64,000 nucleotides of DNA from a bacterium 336/3 (GCA_001281695.1 LJIE01000003.1:56459-120458), one strand, 5' to 3'; shown: positions 1 through 9,470, numbered from the stretch's first letter. Made by a program: numbers and translations. Notes: generated from the letters alone by a model not told the origin.

Positions 1-3000
1 TGTTTACAATCTCCCAAGTATAGACTTTACTGGTTAGAACACCTTCTGGCATGGAGAAACGGATTTCTTTGGAAGCATTGTCATAGACAAAGCCAGCTTT
101 GAGGGTAGCAGCACTTCCTGTTTTCACTCTTACTTCCTGATTCCATTCATCTTTTGCTACAAACAAATCAGGTTGTCCACGTTTGAGTTTGATATAGGCT
201 TCCCTTGTTTGCTTGGGATGATAATACAGTTGGTTTGCAACGGGATAACTCCAAGCAACATTGGATAGAGGGATATAATCAGGAGCTTTGCCTGTTTTAA
301 AGCTTGCTGTTTTTTCTTCTGTCACTAACTTTCCTCCACTGATGACTCCTTTCCAGCTAGTACCAATATATTCTTCAAAACTGACTCTGCACAAAACATT
401 TACTTGAGCTTCAGAAGGCAAAATATCATGGCTTACGAGTGCAGCTGTTTTTTTGTCACTGTCCCACTCTAAACTTGCTGGAATTACTGCACCATTTGCT
501 ACTATTTCAAACTTTTCAAGTTTTACTCTAAAAATACGGAGTCTACCTGTTTCAGGGTCGCTTAACTCAAACTCTTTACCAATTTCATAATTAAACACTG
601 CTTGAGGGCTTGTAAAGACATCAAGTCCAGTTGCTTCATTTTCTGGGGTAAGCTGGCTAATAATCTGCATACCAGCAAGTAAATTGGCATTCTGGATGGT
701 ACATTGCTTACCAATGGTCATCTCAAATTTGCAACTACCCTTTACAAGTCCTCCTAAAATATTGAATCTACCACCCACAATCCCTCTAAACCAAGCAGGA
801 TTGGGCAGTTTTGCTTGCAAAATCGCAGCAGCAGCAATATCTAAAATATCTACTTTGCCTTTGAAGAAAGGCAAATCCACCTTGATACCAATTTTTCCCA
901 TCACAAAAGCATAAGCTTGTCCCATGGCATACCAGCCATTGATGCCTACTCTTTGCTGAGTCTCTACACAGACTGCTTCCTCTCCATAGTTTTTCATCAT
1001 GATATCAAAACCTAATCCTGCTGCAAAACGAGCATAAAACACCAAAAAGGTTAAATCCCCTGTATCCACTTTCACATCCATTCCCATCGCAAAACCTCTT
1101 CCATCAGACAAACTACTCATATCTCTGCCAAGTGCCAAATTCATTTGTCCCAAAATCGAAGATACTTCGTCTGGTGGTGCTGGAATATCAGGAATGTCAT
1201 GCCCTACCATGAGATAAGAACCTGTTCTAGCCAGTCCAGCGAGTTGTAAGCCCATTCTCTGGCTTGGATTTCCTAAATGAATATACCATTTACTAGGAGC
1301 AACATGGAATACAGCTTCCCCTGCCATGCCGTTTGCTCCAATGCCTTGAATAAGCCCACCAGCCACATTTACAAAGATTTGAAAATTCCCATGCAAAGTT
1401 TTGGCTGCTACATCATAATCAATCATCACCGTTGCTCTCACGGCTCCTTGAGCATTCTCTGCTCCTTCTAATTTATGAATACTTTCGTTGATTCTTTTCA
1501 CTGCTTCAGGCTGAAAATTGGTACCTGGAATCTTACCCATCGCAACGTCCAAATCACCCGCATAACGAGCAATTTTGGCTGCTTTGGCTTTGAGTTTATC
1601 TACCCCGAAGGAGAAAGCTGGAGTAACAAAATTCCCTTCTCCTGAAAGCATGACTCTACTGACCCCTCCTGTTTTGAAAAAGGCCACTTCAAGGGTTACT
1701 GAGCCATTGAAGGCTTGAGGAGATTTAGCTGTGTTGATTTCAATCCCTGCTCTGATACCAAAATGTGTTTTTTCATCAGGCACATAACTAATGCCTGAGG
1801 GAGTTGTGCCTAATCCAGAACTGCTAGCAGTTTGTCCTTGTGGGGCTTGTTTCATTTGATAATAAGCTCCCCCAGTAAAACCTTTGATTTCAATAGCTCC
1901 TAGTGGAATACCTGTGGAGAGTGTAAGCAAGGCATCAGCATACCAATAACGCATGCCTTCGAGTGTCGTACCAAACAAAGCAGATACTCTTACTTTCTCT
2001 ACAGCTGGAAACCTTGCTTCTAAGTTTCCTTGAAAACCATTGCCATAAGTAGCATCTTCTTTGAAGAAAGCTAGCTCTCCTTTCAAGGAAAAAGCTCCTT
2101 GGTCAATATCAATGCTGGCTCTTGTGATTTCAACACCCTTGAAACGATAGGAAAGTGTAGCGGTTGTATCTTTGGGTTCACCTAATAATACAAGATGAGC
2201 TTCTGCTCCAAAACTATTGGCAGAGGCTGATGGGGGGGAACCTGCTGATTTTCCCACAAAGTTTACCACCACATCCATTTCTAAGGCTATGCCATTTTGA
2301 TAGTTTTTTCCTTCAATGTTCTCAAGTGAACAAGGAAAACCAGCGACTTTCACTTGATTGACGTCTGAACCAAAGGAAAAATTGCCTACTGTGACATAGG
2401 GTTTGACACTTTTCACTTCCAAAGCTTCAAAATCAATATCAGCGAGCTTCACTTTCTCTTTGTCAGAACTAGAAAGAGATGTTCCTGGCTTCAAACCTAC
2501 TTCAATCGTCATATTCCCATTCAAAAGAGCTCTGGGGCGAAAGTTTCCTTCTACCACTTTGACTTCAAGTAGTGAATTTTCATAAATTTTTACCTTTCCT
2601 GCTCCCCACAAAGGAAACACCAAATCTTCTCTGTTTTTAACAGAGAGCACATATTCTTGGTTCAAGGGATCAATGAGACAAGTATAGGCAAGAGGGGTTT
2701 CTTCTTTTGCGATTGGAAGCACAATTTCTCCTTTAAAACCAGCAGAAATGAGTTGATTTTTAGTAAGGGTGATTCCTAGTGAATCTAAGGAATAGCTCCA
2801 TTTACTCATACTCCCTTCTTTAGGAGCAATCAGCTTTAAGACTGTAATTTTTCCTGAGAAGCCATATTCATCAATCAAGACGTCTTCTGTGATAAAGGTG
2901 ATTCTATCGCTGGGGTTTACAGGAGTGTTCACTCCATTTTTCTTTTTAAACTGCCGAGGTAATCTCACCTCTGCTCGTTTCAAATAAAAGCCTTTCCAGA

Positions 3001-3946
3001 GTTCAATGCTCGTGGCTGATTCACTATGATAATTTGCTGGAAAATTTACTGAACTAGGATTATGAATTTCACTCAAATCAAGACTTGCTTCTTTCACCAC
3101 AAATCCTACCCCTTTGAGTCTTCTGGCTTGAAAGGGAGTTGTAAAATTGACTGTGGCAATTAAATCACTCCAATCTTCCATTTGAGCTTTGAAAGTGCCT
3201 TTGACTCTCTGAGTCGAATCAATTTGCCCTTGATTGTTTTCCACAAGTAACAAATCTCTTGAAAATAGCACTTCTGCATCCACAGAAAGCCTTTTAAAAC
3301 CTCCACAATCCCACTCAGCAAAAGTCTTTCCTGCTTTAAAAGTAATTTGAGTAGTTCCACTTTGAGGATTTCCTCCCAAATTGAAACGATAATCTGCCAT
3401 CAGTTCTAGCTTGGCTGTTCCTACAAATCCTCCTGCCTGATTGATTCTTACATTTTTAGCCACAAAATAAAGTTCAGAACCATCTTGTGGATTCTTGATA
3501 ATCATATAAGCCACCACATACGAGTAACTAGGTGTAAAGACAATGCTATCAATGCCAATCGAGTAATCAGTAGTGCCAATTTTCTTATGAATTCCCATGG
3601 GAAGACTGGCAATCTGATTGACACTGGTAATCGTGGTAAATGCCTGTGAGCTTTTGATTTGAGCCATGGTAGCTCTTGCTCTTCTGATATAAGCCCTTGC
3701 TTGTTCTGTGAGACTTCCTGAGTCAAGGGGGTTGGCGATGAGGGCATCTTTTTGAGCGAAGTCATCATAATTCAAAGCTTCATCCACGTTTTTAAAATCC
3801 CTGTTTTGTCCTACTTGATAGAGCTTGTTATTTTGGGGCTTTTTAAAAGTAGTGGTATCTTCTCCTGCATAGACACTGCTCACAAGGAGTAAAGAACACA
3901 TCAGGAAAAAAGATACATGTTGTAATATATTAGGCAAATGTTTCAT
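1..3946 (-). CDS. Very large secreted beta-rich protein, 3' end beyond window
   Basis: The frame is open from the ATG at 3944-3946 to the left edge, about 1,315 codons, so the C-terminus is missing. The N-terminus (MKHLPNILQHVSFFLMCSLL, ending around VYAGED) is a signal peptide. The rest is low-complexity beta-type sequence with many Gly/Phe/Val strands and no enzyme motif I recognise. Near codons 1120-1220 there is a stretch resembling a SbsA/Big_5-type Ig-like domain (pattern ...VSFEEYIG...TASFKTGK). Its ATG lies 5 bp after the stop of the upstream outer-membrane protein gene, so the two are an operon and the products probably act together at the cell surface. A role as surface or structural protein is inference; I do not recognise the family. 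Confidence 0.85.
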   Translation of the reverse strand, partial: MKHLPNILQHVSFFLMCSLLLVSSVYAGEDTTTFKKPQNNKLYQVGQNRDFKNVDEALNYDDFAQKDALIANPLDSGSLTEQARAYIRRARATMAQIKSSQAFTTITSVNQIASLPMGIHKKIGTTDYSIGIDSIVFTPSYSYVVAYMIIKNPQDGSELYFVAKNVRINQAGGFVGTAKLELMADYRFNLGGNPQSGTTQITFKAGKTFAEWDCGGFKRLSVDAEVLFSRDLLLVENNQGQIDSTQRVKGTFKAQMEDWSDLIATVNFTTPFQARRLKGVGFVVKEASLDLSEIHNPSSVNFPANYHSESATSIELWKGFYLKRAEVRLPRQFKKKNGVNTPVNPSDRITFITEDVLIDEYGFSGKITVLKLIAPKEGSMSKWSYSLDSLGITLTKNQLISAGFKGEIVLPIAKEETPLAYTCLIDPLNQEYVLSVKNREDLVFPLWGAGKVKIYENSLLEVKVVEGNFRPRALLNGNMTIEVGLKPGTSLSSSDKEKVKLADIDFEALEVKSVKPYVTVGNFSFGSDVNQVKVAGFPCSLENIEGKNYQNGIALEMDVVVNFVGKSAGSPPSASANSFGAEAHLVLLGEPKDTTATLSYRFKGVEITRASIDIDQGAFSLKGELAFFKEDATYGNGFQGNLEARFPAVEKVRVSALFGTTLEGMRYWYADALLTLSTGIPLGAIEIKGFTGGAYYQMKQAPQGQTASSSGLGTTPSGISYVPDEKTHFGIRAGIEINTAKSPQAFNGSVTLEVAFFKTGGVSRVMLSGEGNFVTPAFSFGVDKLKAKAAKIARYAGDLDVAMGKIPGTNFQPEAVKRINESIHKLEGAENAQGAVRATVMIDYDVAAKTLHGNFQIFVNVAGGLIQGIGANGMAGEAVFHVAPSKWYIHLGNPSQRMGLQLAGLARTGSYLMVGHDIPDIPAPPDEVSSILGQMNLALGRDMSSLSDGRGFAMGMDVKVDTGDLTFLVFYARFAAGLGFDIMMKNYGEEAVCVETQQRVGINGWYAMGQAYAFVMGKIGIKVDLPFFKGKVDILDIAAAAILQAKLPNPAWFRGIVGGRFNILGGLVKGSCKFEMTIGKQCTIQNANLLAGMQIISQLTPENEATGLDVFTSPQAVFNYEIGKEFELSDPETGRLRIFRVKLEKFEIVANGAVIPASLEWDSDKKTAALVSHDILPSEAQVNVLCRVSFEEYIGTSWKGVISGGKLVTEEKTASFKTGKAPDYIPLSNVAWSYPVANQLYYHPKQTREAYIKLKRGQPDLFVAKDEWNQEVRVKTGSAATLKAGFVYDNASKEIRFSMPEGVLTSKVYTWEIVN

Positions 3947-3951
3947 AGGCT

Positions 3952-5664
3952 CTAAAAATTGTAGCTATAAGCAAAAGTAGCAGTGAGTTCGTTGAAGGTA
4001 TTAGCATTCAAAGTGTTTCGAGTATTTTTTCTCAAGAGAATCGAAGAAGCTGAGAAATTATGTTTTTTCAAAAGTGTGTATTGACCTGATAGTCTCAGGT
4101 TTAACACACTGCTGGCCAAAGATCCTGCTCTATAGGCATTGTTAAACGCACTCGAAAGACTTGCTTTGAGCTGTTTTTTGAAAAAAGGTCTTGAAAAAGC
4201 AACATTAGGTCCAAAAGTAGTGGAAGCCTGTCCCAGTGTTTCGTTGTGATTGAAAGCAAAAGAAGTAGCAATAGAAGCTCCTGAGGAAGAAAGGCTTAAA
4301 TTGTGAGCTACATTCATATTGTAAAACTGCACACCAGTATTTCTGTCTTTACCTCCTTGTTCATCTTTGGATGTTTGATAGACAAGGCTTGCAAGTAACA
4401 TTTGACTACTTGCCTGTGTTTTAGAAAGGGCATAATTGAAAGAAAGACTTGCATTCTGAGAAATCTGACGATAACGAAGGGTATCTAAATTTTGAAAAGG
4501 AGTGGTTTGATTGATTTGGTCAAAAACAGAACGAACATTGGTATAACTTTGGAAATTAGAATAAGAAGCCGTTAGATTCATTTTTTTATTCAAAGCAGCA
4601 GAGGCGTTCACGGAGCCTACAAACCTTCTCATCTGAGAGGCTTTTTGGTTATACAAATCATTTCTTTGTGTTCCTAGATTGCTTGAGAGACTCACCTTTT
4701 TGAAAATCTTGGTGGAAAGATTGAGGGTAATATTTTCTAAATCATTGTTAAAAAAGTAAGCCCCCAATGTTCTATACCCTGGCTCTACTCTTTCATAAGT
4801 GGCTCCTATGGTCATAAACTTAAGTGGATAAGAAAGTGAACTTTTGAAAGCATGATAGACAGCAGTGGAGGTTCTGGGTCTAAAAATATCTCCTAAACTG
4901 GTGTAAATATTTTTCTTAGAAGAAGAATCTCCTAAAAAGCCTGACCTCAAATCTTCTGTGATGGCTGAGGAAGCAAATTCAACATCCAAGAGGGCTTTTT
5001 CTAAAAAGCTTTTGGTAGCATGAATGCTTAAAACCAAGTTTTCTTGTGGGGCAAGTCCAATACTGTCTGGCAAAATCCCAATCGAATTTTCTTTGTCCCA
5101 AGCTCTAAAAGCAATGAGTTCCACACCGTCTTTTTGGCGTTTATAGCCTACCTTCAAACCAGTGCCCATTCTTCTAAAAGCAGGCAGGTTGTTTGCTTGA
5201 AGGGTGTCAAGGGCAACCGCCTTTTGAAGTCTCCCATACATCACACTCACATTCCAGTTCTCAGTGGGGGTGAGTTCAAAACCTACACCATTATACAAAT
5301 GTCCTGCAAGGGTGTAAGGAGAAAAACTCATCGAGTTCCAGCCCAAATGGGTTTTAATCCATTTGTAAGTAGGATGCAAGCCATATTGATTGAAAGGTTG
5401 TTGGAAATTAACTTGTTGGTTAGAGAAGGTAAAAGAAAAAGGGGCACTCCAGCCATATATATCAAGCCCAATATTTCCTGTGACAAAGTAATCATAGGGA
5501 TTTCTACGGTTTTCTAGTCCAGAGGCTGCATAGAATATATGAGAAGTGGAAATACCTCCATTGAGTTTGACGACCTTTTTGTCTTTTCCAACCTGATCAA
5601 GATTTTGGGAAAACAAGGGCAAGAAACATAGAAAAAGTAAAAAGAAAGATAAAGTTCTTTTCAT
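3952..5664 (-). CDS. Outer-membrane beta-barrel protein, function unknown
   Basis: 570 codons. I chose the ATG at 5662-5664 because it begins a good signal peptide (MKRTLSFFLLFLCFLPLFSQ); the frame could be extended 9 codons to a TTG but that would bury the signal. After cleavage the protein is an alternation of amphipathic beta strands rich in Tyr, Asn, Ser and Gly, and it ends in TFAYSYNF with a C-terminal phenylalanine, as outer-membrane barrels do. No TonB box, plug domain or OmpA domain is visible. It is the first gene of a two-gene operon with the giant secreted protein downstream (5-bp gap). It may anchor or export that partner; this is inference. Confidence 0.85.
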   Translation of the reverse strand: MKRTLSFFLLFLCFLPLFSQNLDQVGKDKKVVKLNGGISTSHIFYAASGLENRRNPYDYFVTGNIGLDIYGWSAPFSFTFSNQQVNFQQPFNQYGLHPTYKWIKTHLGWNSMSFSPYTLAGHLYNGVGFELTPTENWNVSVMYGRLQKAVALDTLQANNLPAFRRMGTGLKVGYKRQKDGVELIAFRAWDKENSIGILPDSIGLAPQENLVLSIHATKSFLEKALLDVEFASSAITEDLRSGFLGDSSSKKNIYTSLGDIFRPRTSTAVYHAFKSSLSYPLKFMTIGATYERVEPGYRTLGAYFFNNDLENITLNLSTKIFKKVSLSSNLGTQRNDLYNQKASQMRRFVGSVNASAALNKKMNLTASYSNFQSYTNVRSVFDQINQTTPFQNLDTLRYRQISQNASLSFNYALSKTQASSQMLLASLVYQTSKDEQGGKDRNTGVQFYNMNVAHNLSLSSSGASIATSFAFNHNETLGQASTTFGPNVAFSRPFFKKQLKASLSSAFNNAYRAGSLASSVLNLRLSGQYTLLKKHNFSASSILLRKNTRNTLNANTFNELTATFAYSYNF

Positions 5665-5695
5665 AAAGATTAGTTTTGCATAGTTGTTCAAGGCA

Positions 5696-5703
5696 CAAAA
5701 TTA
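5696..5703 (-). promoter_or_regulatory. Bacteroidota -7 promoter box
   Basis: On the minus strand the sequence reads TAATTTTG, matching the Bacteroidota sigma consensus TAnnTTTG, 31 bp upstream of the barrel-protein ATG. I see no well-spaced -33 TTTG box, so this is a candidate only. Confidence 0.4.
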
Positions 5704-5709
5704 ACAAAA

Positions 5710-6106
5710 ATATTTTAGATAAGTCCTTATCAAGTAAGATAATAAGTCAAGAAAAATAAAAAAAAGATGGGATATATTCAAGAGTTCTATCAAAAATTAT
5801 TCAAACGTTGAAATCAAAAGCACAACTAGGCTCCAATGCTTTTCAAAAGCTTGTAAGATTTGGACAGCTTTTCTACTTTTCTAAAACTTCCCGTTTCTAT
5901 TTTATAAGTCCAAACAAACATCCTCATTTCGATCAAAAGTATATGACAAGTATAGAGAAAGTGGGTATAAAGAAATAATCCACAAGTCTGAATAAAATAC
6001 TATTAATGAGTTTGATCTCAAATCAAGTTTTTATCAAGCTGTTGCAACACTTTAAACTCCACTTTTTCCTTGTTTTTGATAACTGTCACTATGGTAGTTT
6101 AAAAAT
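5710..6106. other. Intergenic stretch, no recognised gene
   Basis: On the plus strand a frame of about 75 codons is open from roughly 5763 to 5992 but has no start codon, no ribosome-binding context and no family I recognise. It could be a gene remnant. The rest is AT-rich sequence without clear signals. Confidence 0.4.
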
Positions 6107-7144
6107 TTAAGATTTTAGGGTTTCAATCAGTTTTAAATGTTTCTCCAATTGTTTGGGGCTTGGCAAAAATTGTTTAAGTTCTTCAGGTAGGTTGGTATCT
6201 ATGGTGTAAGTGGCTACTCCTATGGGCTTTGTGGTATCTTTGAGGGCATATTCTACAATGGTTCTGTTTTTAGATTTACAAATGATGATACCTATGGCAT
6301 CATTTTCTCCTTCTTCTTTGACTGTATCATTAAGTACACTCAAATAAAACTGCATCTTACCCACCATTTCAGGAGTAAAATCCCCTATTTTAAGCTCAAT
6401 AGCAACCAAACATTTTAATTTTCTGTGAAAAAGGAGCAAATCAATGAAATACTCATTTCCACCAACTTCTAATTTATATTGGCTACCTATAAAAGAAAAA
6501 TATCCACCCATTTCTGTCAAAAAGGCTCTAATATTTTTAATGAGTGTCATTTCAAGTTCATATTCAGAATGCTCTTGAGAAAGTTCTAAAAAATCAAATT
6601 GGTATTCATCTTTCAAAGCCAAAATAGCTTGATTTTTGTATTTTTCAGGATAGGCTTGTTCAAAATTTTGCTGGTTTAACAGATACTTTTCATAAGTTTT
6701 GTTTTCTATTTGATGAATCAACACATTTTTAGTCCAACCAAATTTTTTGGTCATCAGGAGGTAAAATTCTTTTTGTAAATCATCTTTACATTTCTCCATA
6801 ATTACCACATTATGAGACCATCCAATTTCTCGCACCAATGGTGCGAGTTTTTCATGGGCAGAATAGCTTATATAAAAATTACGCATACGCCATAGATTTC
6901 CAACAGAAAAACCACTCAATTTTGGAAATTCAGTTTGTAAATCTTTAGCTATTTGCTCCACAACAGATTTCCCCCATTCACTTTGAGATTGTTTTTCTAC
7001 AATCATTTGTCCCAAATCCCAATAAAGTTGTATCAGTTCTTTATTGACAGCTTTGAAAGCTTCATATTGAGCCTGATGAATACGATTTTTTACCTCTCCA
7101 AGAAAGTTTTCATAATCTGTATTTTGATTAATTAGATTCTTCAT
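6107..7144 (-). CDS. YhcG-family PDDEXK nuclease domain protein (DUF1016)
   Basis: 345 aa, the usual full length for the family. Residues 10-150 form the N-terminal DUF1016_N helical domain (YWDLGQMIVEKQ, FPKLSGFSVGNLWRMRNFY). The C-terminal half is the restriction-like nuclease domain: D235 in FIDLLLFHRKLKCL, then E250-x-K252 in VAIELKIGDF, which is the D...ExK signature. Family members are found near restriction-modification loci and in mobile regions and are thought to act on DNA; the substrate here is unknown. The gene lies next to a plasmid-like patch (7594-9773) and has no methylase or helicase neighbour, so it seems to stand alone. All catalytic residues expected for the fold are present. 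Confidence 0.9.
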   Translation of the reverse strand: MKNLINQNTDYENFLGEVKNRIHQAQYEAFKAVNKELIQLYWDLGQMIVEKQSQSEWGKSVVEQIAKDLQTEFPKLSGFSVGNLWRMRNFYISYSAHEKLAPLVREIGWSHNVVIMEKCKDDLQKEFYLLMTKKFGWTKNVLIHQIENKTYEKYLLNQQNFEQAYPEKYKNQAILALKDEYQFDFLELSQEHSEYELEMTLIKNIRAFLTEMGGYFSFIGSQYKLEVGGNEYFIDLLLFHRKLKCLVAIELKIGDFTPEMVGKMQFYLSVLNDTVKEEGENDAIGIIICKSKNRTIVEYALKDTTKPIGVATYTIDTNLPEELKQFLPSPKQLEKHLKLIETLKS

Positions 7145-7149
7145 AAGTT

Positions 7150-7467
7150 TTAAACAGTCTTTTTCACTGTGGCTTTATATTTAGTTATGAACAGACTTAT
7201 CTCTCTTTTTTCTTTTTTTGTTAGGGATACACTTTTAATCACAAAGTTTATCCCTTTAGGTTCTTTGAGGTATTCTACCTTTTCCATAAGTAAATTTACA
7301 TAAAATAATCTATATAAAGTGAAGTAATTGGTTTTCTTGACTTGATAATCTATTCGCTCACAATCGTATATAACCATTTTAGAAGTAATGTTTTGAACTA
7401 AAATGAGAAGAAACTTATTTACTCTATTTTGTAAGCTGTATTTTTGGTAGAAAAATAATGAAATCAT
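7150..7467 (-). CDS. Small lysine-rich hypothetical protein
   Basis: 105 codons from the ATG at 7467; a later ATG at 7377 would give 75 codons. The product is rich in Lys, Tyr, Phe and Ile, with a hydrophobic first 30 residues that may be only translated upstream sequence. It ends 5 bp before the YhcG start and could be cotranscribed with it. There is no recognisable domain. Coding potential is uncertain because the region is very AT-rich. Confidence 0.35.
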   Translation of the reverse strand: MISLFFYQKYSLQNRVNKFLLILVQNITSKMVIYDCERIDYQVKKTNYFTLYRLFYVNLLMEKVEYLKEPKGINFVIKSVSLTKKEKREISLFITKYKATVKKTV

Positions 7468-7593
7468 ACCACACAAAAAAAGATGCTTGGAGAAGTCTGC
7501 ATCCTTTTCAAATTTTTAACAAGTTCTTACAAGTAACCTGCATCACCATCGAAGATACTAAAATCTAAAGATATTTACAAGTTTTCACATTAA

Positions 7594-7622
7594 AAAAGAC
7601 TCTACCAAAAGTAGAGTCTTTT
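7594..7622. terminator. Orphan terminator-like hairpin
   Basis: The arms AAAAGACTCTAC and GTAGAGTCTTTT pair perfectly around a 5-nt loop (CAAAA) and carry A/T tails on both sides, so the hairpin would work in both directions. No intact gene ends here on either strand. It probably marks the edge of a lost gene. Confidence 0.6.
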
Positions 7623-7708
7623 CCAGATTAAACAAAAATTGAACACTATGTTGTCAAAGATAAGTATTTTGGAGGATAAATTCTCTATATCACTATTTAA
7701 AAACATCA

Positions 7709-7723
7709 TTATAACCGTTATAA
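7709..7723. promoter_or_regulatory. 15-bp palindrome, copy 1 (TTATAACCGTTATAA)
   Basis: Seven-base arms TTATAAC/GTTATAA surround one central C. The same 15 bases recur exactly at 7875-7889. The pair lies upstream of the zinc-finger gene at 7922, with 151 bp between copies. This is the layout of a paired operator or of replication-control sites; the binding protein is unknown. Confidence 0.55.
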
Positions 7724-7874
7724 ATGTGTTTTTAAATATTTATACACAGCATTTCTTTAAAAATATTGGGGCAAAAAATAGCAGAAAAAGTGATTTTTAT
7801 TGAGAAATGCACCACAAAAGTGAATAATAGAACTTTTTGTAATAGAAAGGTTGTTTTGAAAATAAAATAGTGTA

Positions 7875-7889
7875 TTATAACCGTTATAA
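7875..7889. promoter_or_regulatory. 15-bp palindrome, copy 2 (TTATAACCGTTATAA)
   Basis: This is an exact copy of the palindrome at 7709-7723 and ends 32 bp before the ATG of the zinc-finger gene at 7922. It would overlap or abut that gene's promoter. It is a likely binding site for a dimeric regulator, possibly the zinc-finger protein itself. Confidence 0.55.
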
Positions 7890-7921
7890 CTCAATTTTTT
7901 ATCAAAAAATACGTATAAAAA

Positions 7922-8506
7922 ATGAAGATGTCTGAGCAAAAACAATGTCCTTATTGTCATACTTTCTTTGAAGGAAGAAAGAATAAAATTTATTGTTCTG
8001 AGAAGTGTAAACTTGATTTCTTTTTTGAACAAAGAAATCAGGGAATTCCTCTCAAAAAAGATTTAAAAGAAACTCCAGTCATCACAGCCTTGAAATTGGA
8101 ACAACAAATTCAACAAGAGAAACAAGCTCATGAAGAAAAAATGAAACTTTTGGAAATAGAGCTAAGAAAATTGGCTGTAGAACAAACTCCTAGAATGTTA
8201 CCAAAGCGTCTACAAACCAATTTTGAGAAAATTCTTCAATCTATTTTAAAAGAAAGCAATCAAAAGCTTCCCAAAAAGTTTTTTCAAGAGAAAATAGCAG
8301 ATATGGAGCGATGGATAGAGGATTTGATAGAATCAGAGAAGCAAGAACTCAATAAAAAGTATCCTGAATATGAGATGATTGCATACTTTCTTCAAAATTT
8401 TGAAAATATTTTAAAAACACTTTCAAAGATAACTCAACGAACTTTTTCGTATAAACTAGAAGAAGAAACCCTTCAGAAATCTAAAAAACTACTCCATAAA
8501 AGTTAA
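7922..8506 (+). CDS. Zinc-finger and coiled-coil protein of plasmid type
   Basis: 194 aa. Residues 9-30 contain a four-cysteine zinc ribbon (CPYCHTFF...YCSEKCKLDFF). Residues 55-85 are charged and predicted to form a coiled coil (QQIQQEKQAHEEKMKLLEIE). The rest is helical and Lys/Glu-rich. A second Met two codons later could also be the start. Short proteins with this fold are common in Bacteroidota mobile elements. The paired palindromes just upstream suggest autoregulation. A DNA-binding or replication-accessory role is inference. Confidence 0.65.
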   Translation: MKMSEQKQCPYCHTFFEGRKNKIYCSEKCKLDFFFEQRNQGIPLKKDLKETPVITALKLEQQIQQEKQAHEEKMKLLEIELRKLAVEQTPRMLPKRLQTNFEKILQSILKESNQKLPKKFFQEKIADMERWIEDLIESEKQELNKKYPEYEMIAYFLQNFENILKTLSKITQRTFSYKLEEETLQKSKKLLHKS

Positions 8507-8547
8507 AAACACTTTTTATAAGAATTCTACCAATATATAATTGTAAA

Positions 8548-8940
8548 TTATTTTAAATCAAGCAAATCATTTTTTACTTTAACAGGTTTTTCTACCGTTT
8601 TTCCTAATATTTCAAAGGCATTTTGGTATTTATCAAGAGATGATAGACTTATGGGCAGTTCTTTTCTAAAGGTATTCCATAACTCTAATGCCTTTTCATT
8701 AGAAAATATCCTTTCCTTTTCCTCTACTTTTTCAAGTACTTCATTCAAAGCCTTGAAGTGTTCTTCTTTCTGTTTCTTTAAGAAGGTTTCTACCATTTCC
8801 CTACTTCTTGCAATCACCCCTTCCTGTATTTCTTCTTTGAAACCCTCAAGCTCATTCATCATGTTTTTCTGAGTGATAGGGTTTTGTTTAGTGTATTTGA
8901 AATAGGCAATCATAGCCTCCATTACTTCTCCCACCTTCAA
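8548..8940 (-). CDS. BfmA/BtgA-like mobilisation protein, start codon unclear
   Basis: Residues after the TTG at 8938-8940 read KVGEVMEAMIAYFKYTKQNP followed by a helical, Glu/Lys-rich region. This resembles the helix-turn-helix plus coiled-coil layout of BfmA/BtgA accessory proteins of Bacteroides mobilisable elements. The same frame stays coding-like for another 38 codons upstream (KGRKKEYSNVKITKEFKADL is a typical N-terminus of the family) up to an in-frame TAA at 9055-9057, yet that extension contains no ATG or GTG. Either translation starts at a rare codon or the 5' end has been damaged. It lies convergent with the zinc-finger gene. The family assignment is tentative. Confidence 0.5.
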   Translation of the reverse strand: MKVGEVMEAMIAYFKYTKQNPITQKNMMNELEGFKEEIQEGVIARSREMVETFLKKQKEEHFKALNEVLEKVEEKERIFSNEKALELWNTFRKELPISLSSLDKYQNAFEILGKTVEKPVKVKNDLLDLK

Positions 8941-9057
8941 ACCAAAGCTTTTAGCAATGGAATCTAAATCAGCTTTGAACTCTTTGGTGATTTTAACATT
9001 GCTATATTCCTTCTTTCTACCTTTTTTTGTTTCATCATATTCTATTTCAGTGTTTTA

Positions 9058-9470
9058 CGAAAATCAATATTACTATTATTCTACTAGAATTTAGAAACTT
9101 TTATCCACTTTTCCAAAGAATTGCTCACAAAAAAGAAAGGATTTTTAAGTCGATTTTATAAACCATTGATAATTAGATAATTAGTTATTTTTCGATTTTA
9201 GAGAAACTTGAGTCTTCTCTAGAAAAAGTGTAAAAAAATCACTCCTCTTTTCATGCTTTTTTTAGATGTGTAAAATAAGTGTAGAAAATAGATATTTATA
9301 AGGTATAAATCATTGAAATTATTAAATACAGGGGTGTTTATATGACGTGTAGTGTGTAATATATACACTCAAAAATTCACAAAAAATAGCTGTTTTTTGG
9401 ATGGTTGCAATAATATTTGTACATTAGATGTCTAAAAGTTTTCCGTTATTTTCTAAAAAAATCTTTGGAT
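9058..9470. other. AT-rich stretch without a gene
   Basis: About 410 bases of very AT-rich DNA between a minus-strand and a plus-strand gene. I see only a weak inverted repeat (AGTGT...ACACT near 9350-9368) and no iterons, promoter boxes or open frame worth naming. Confidence 0.5.

Noticed and set aside
5044..5517. 157-codon open frame on the plus strand
   Set aside because: It lies fully antisense within the outer-membrane protein gene, whose signal peptide and C-terminal barrel motif are clear.
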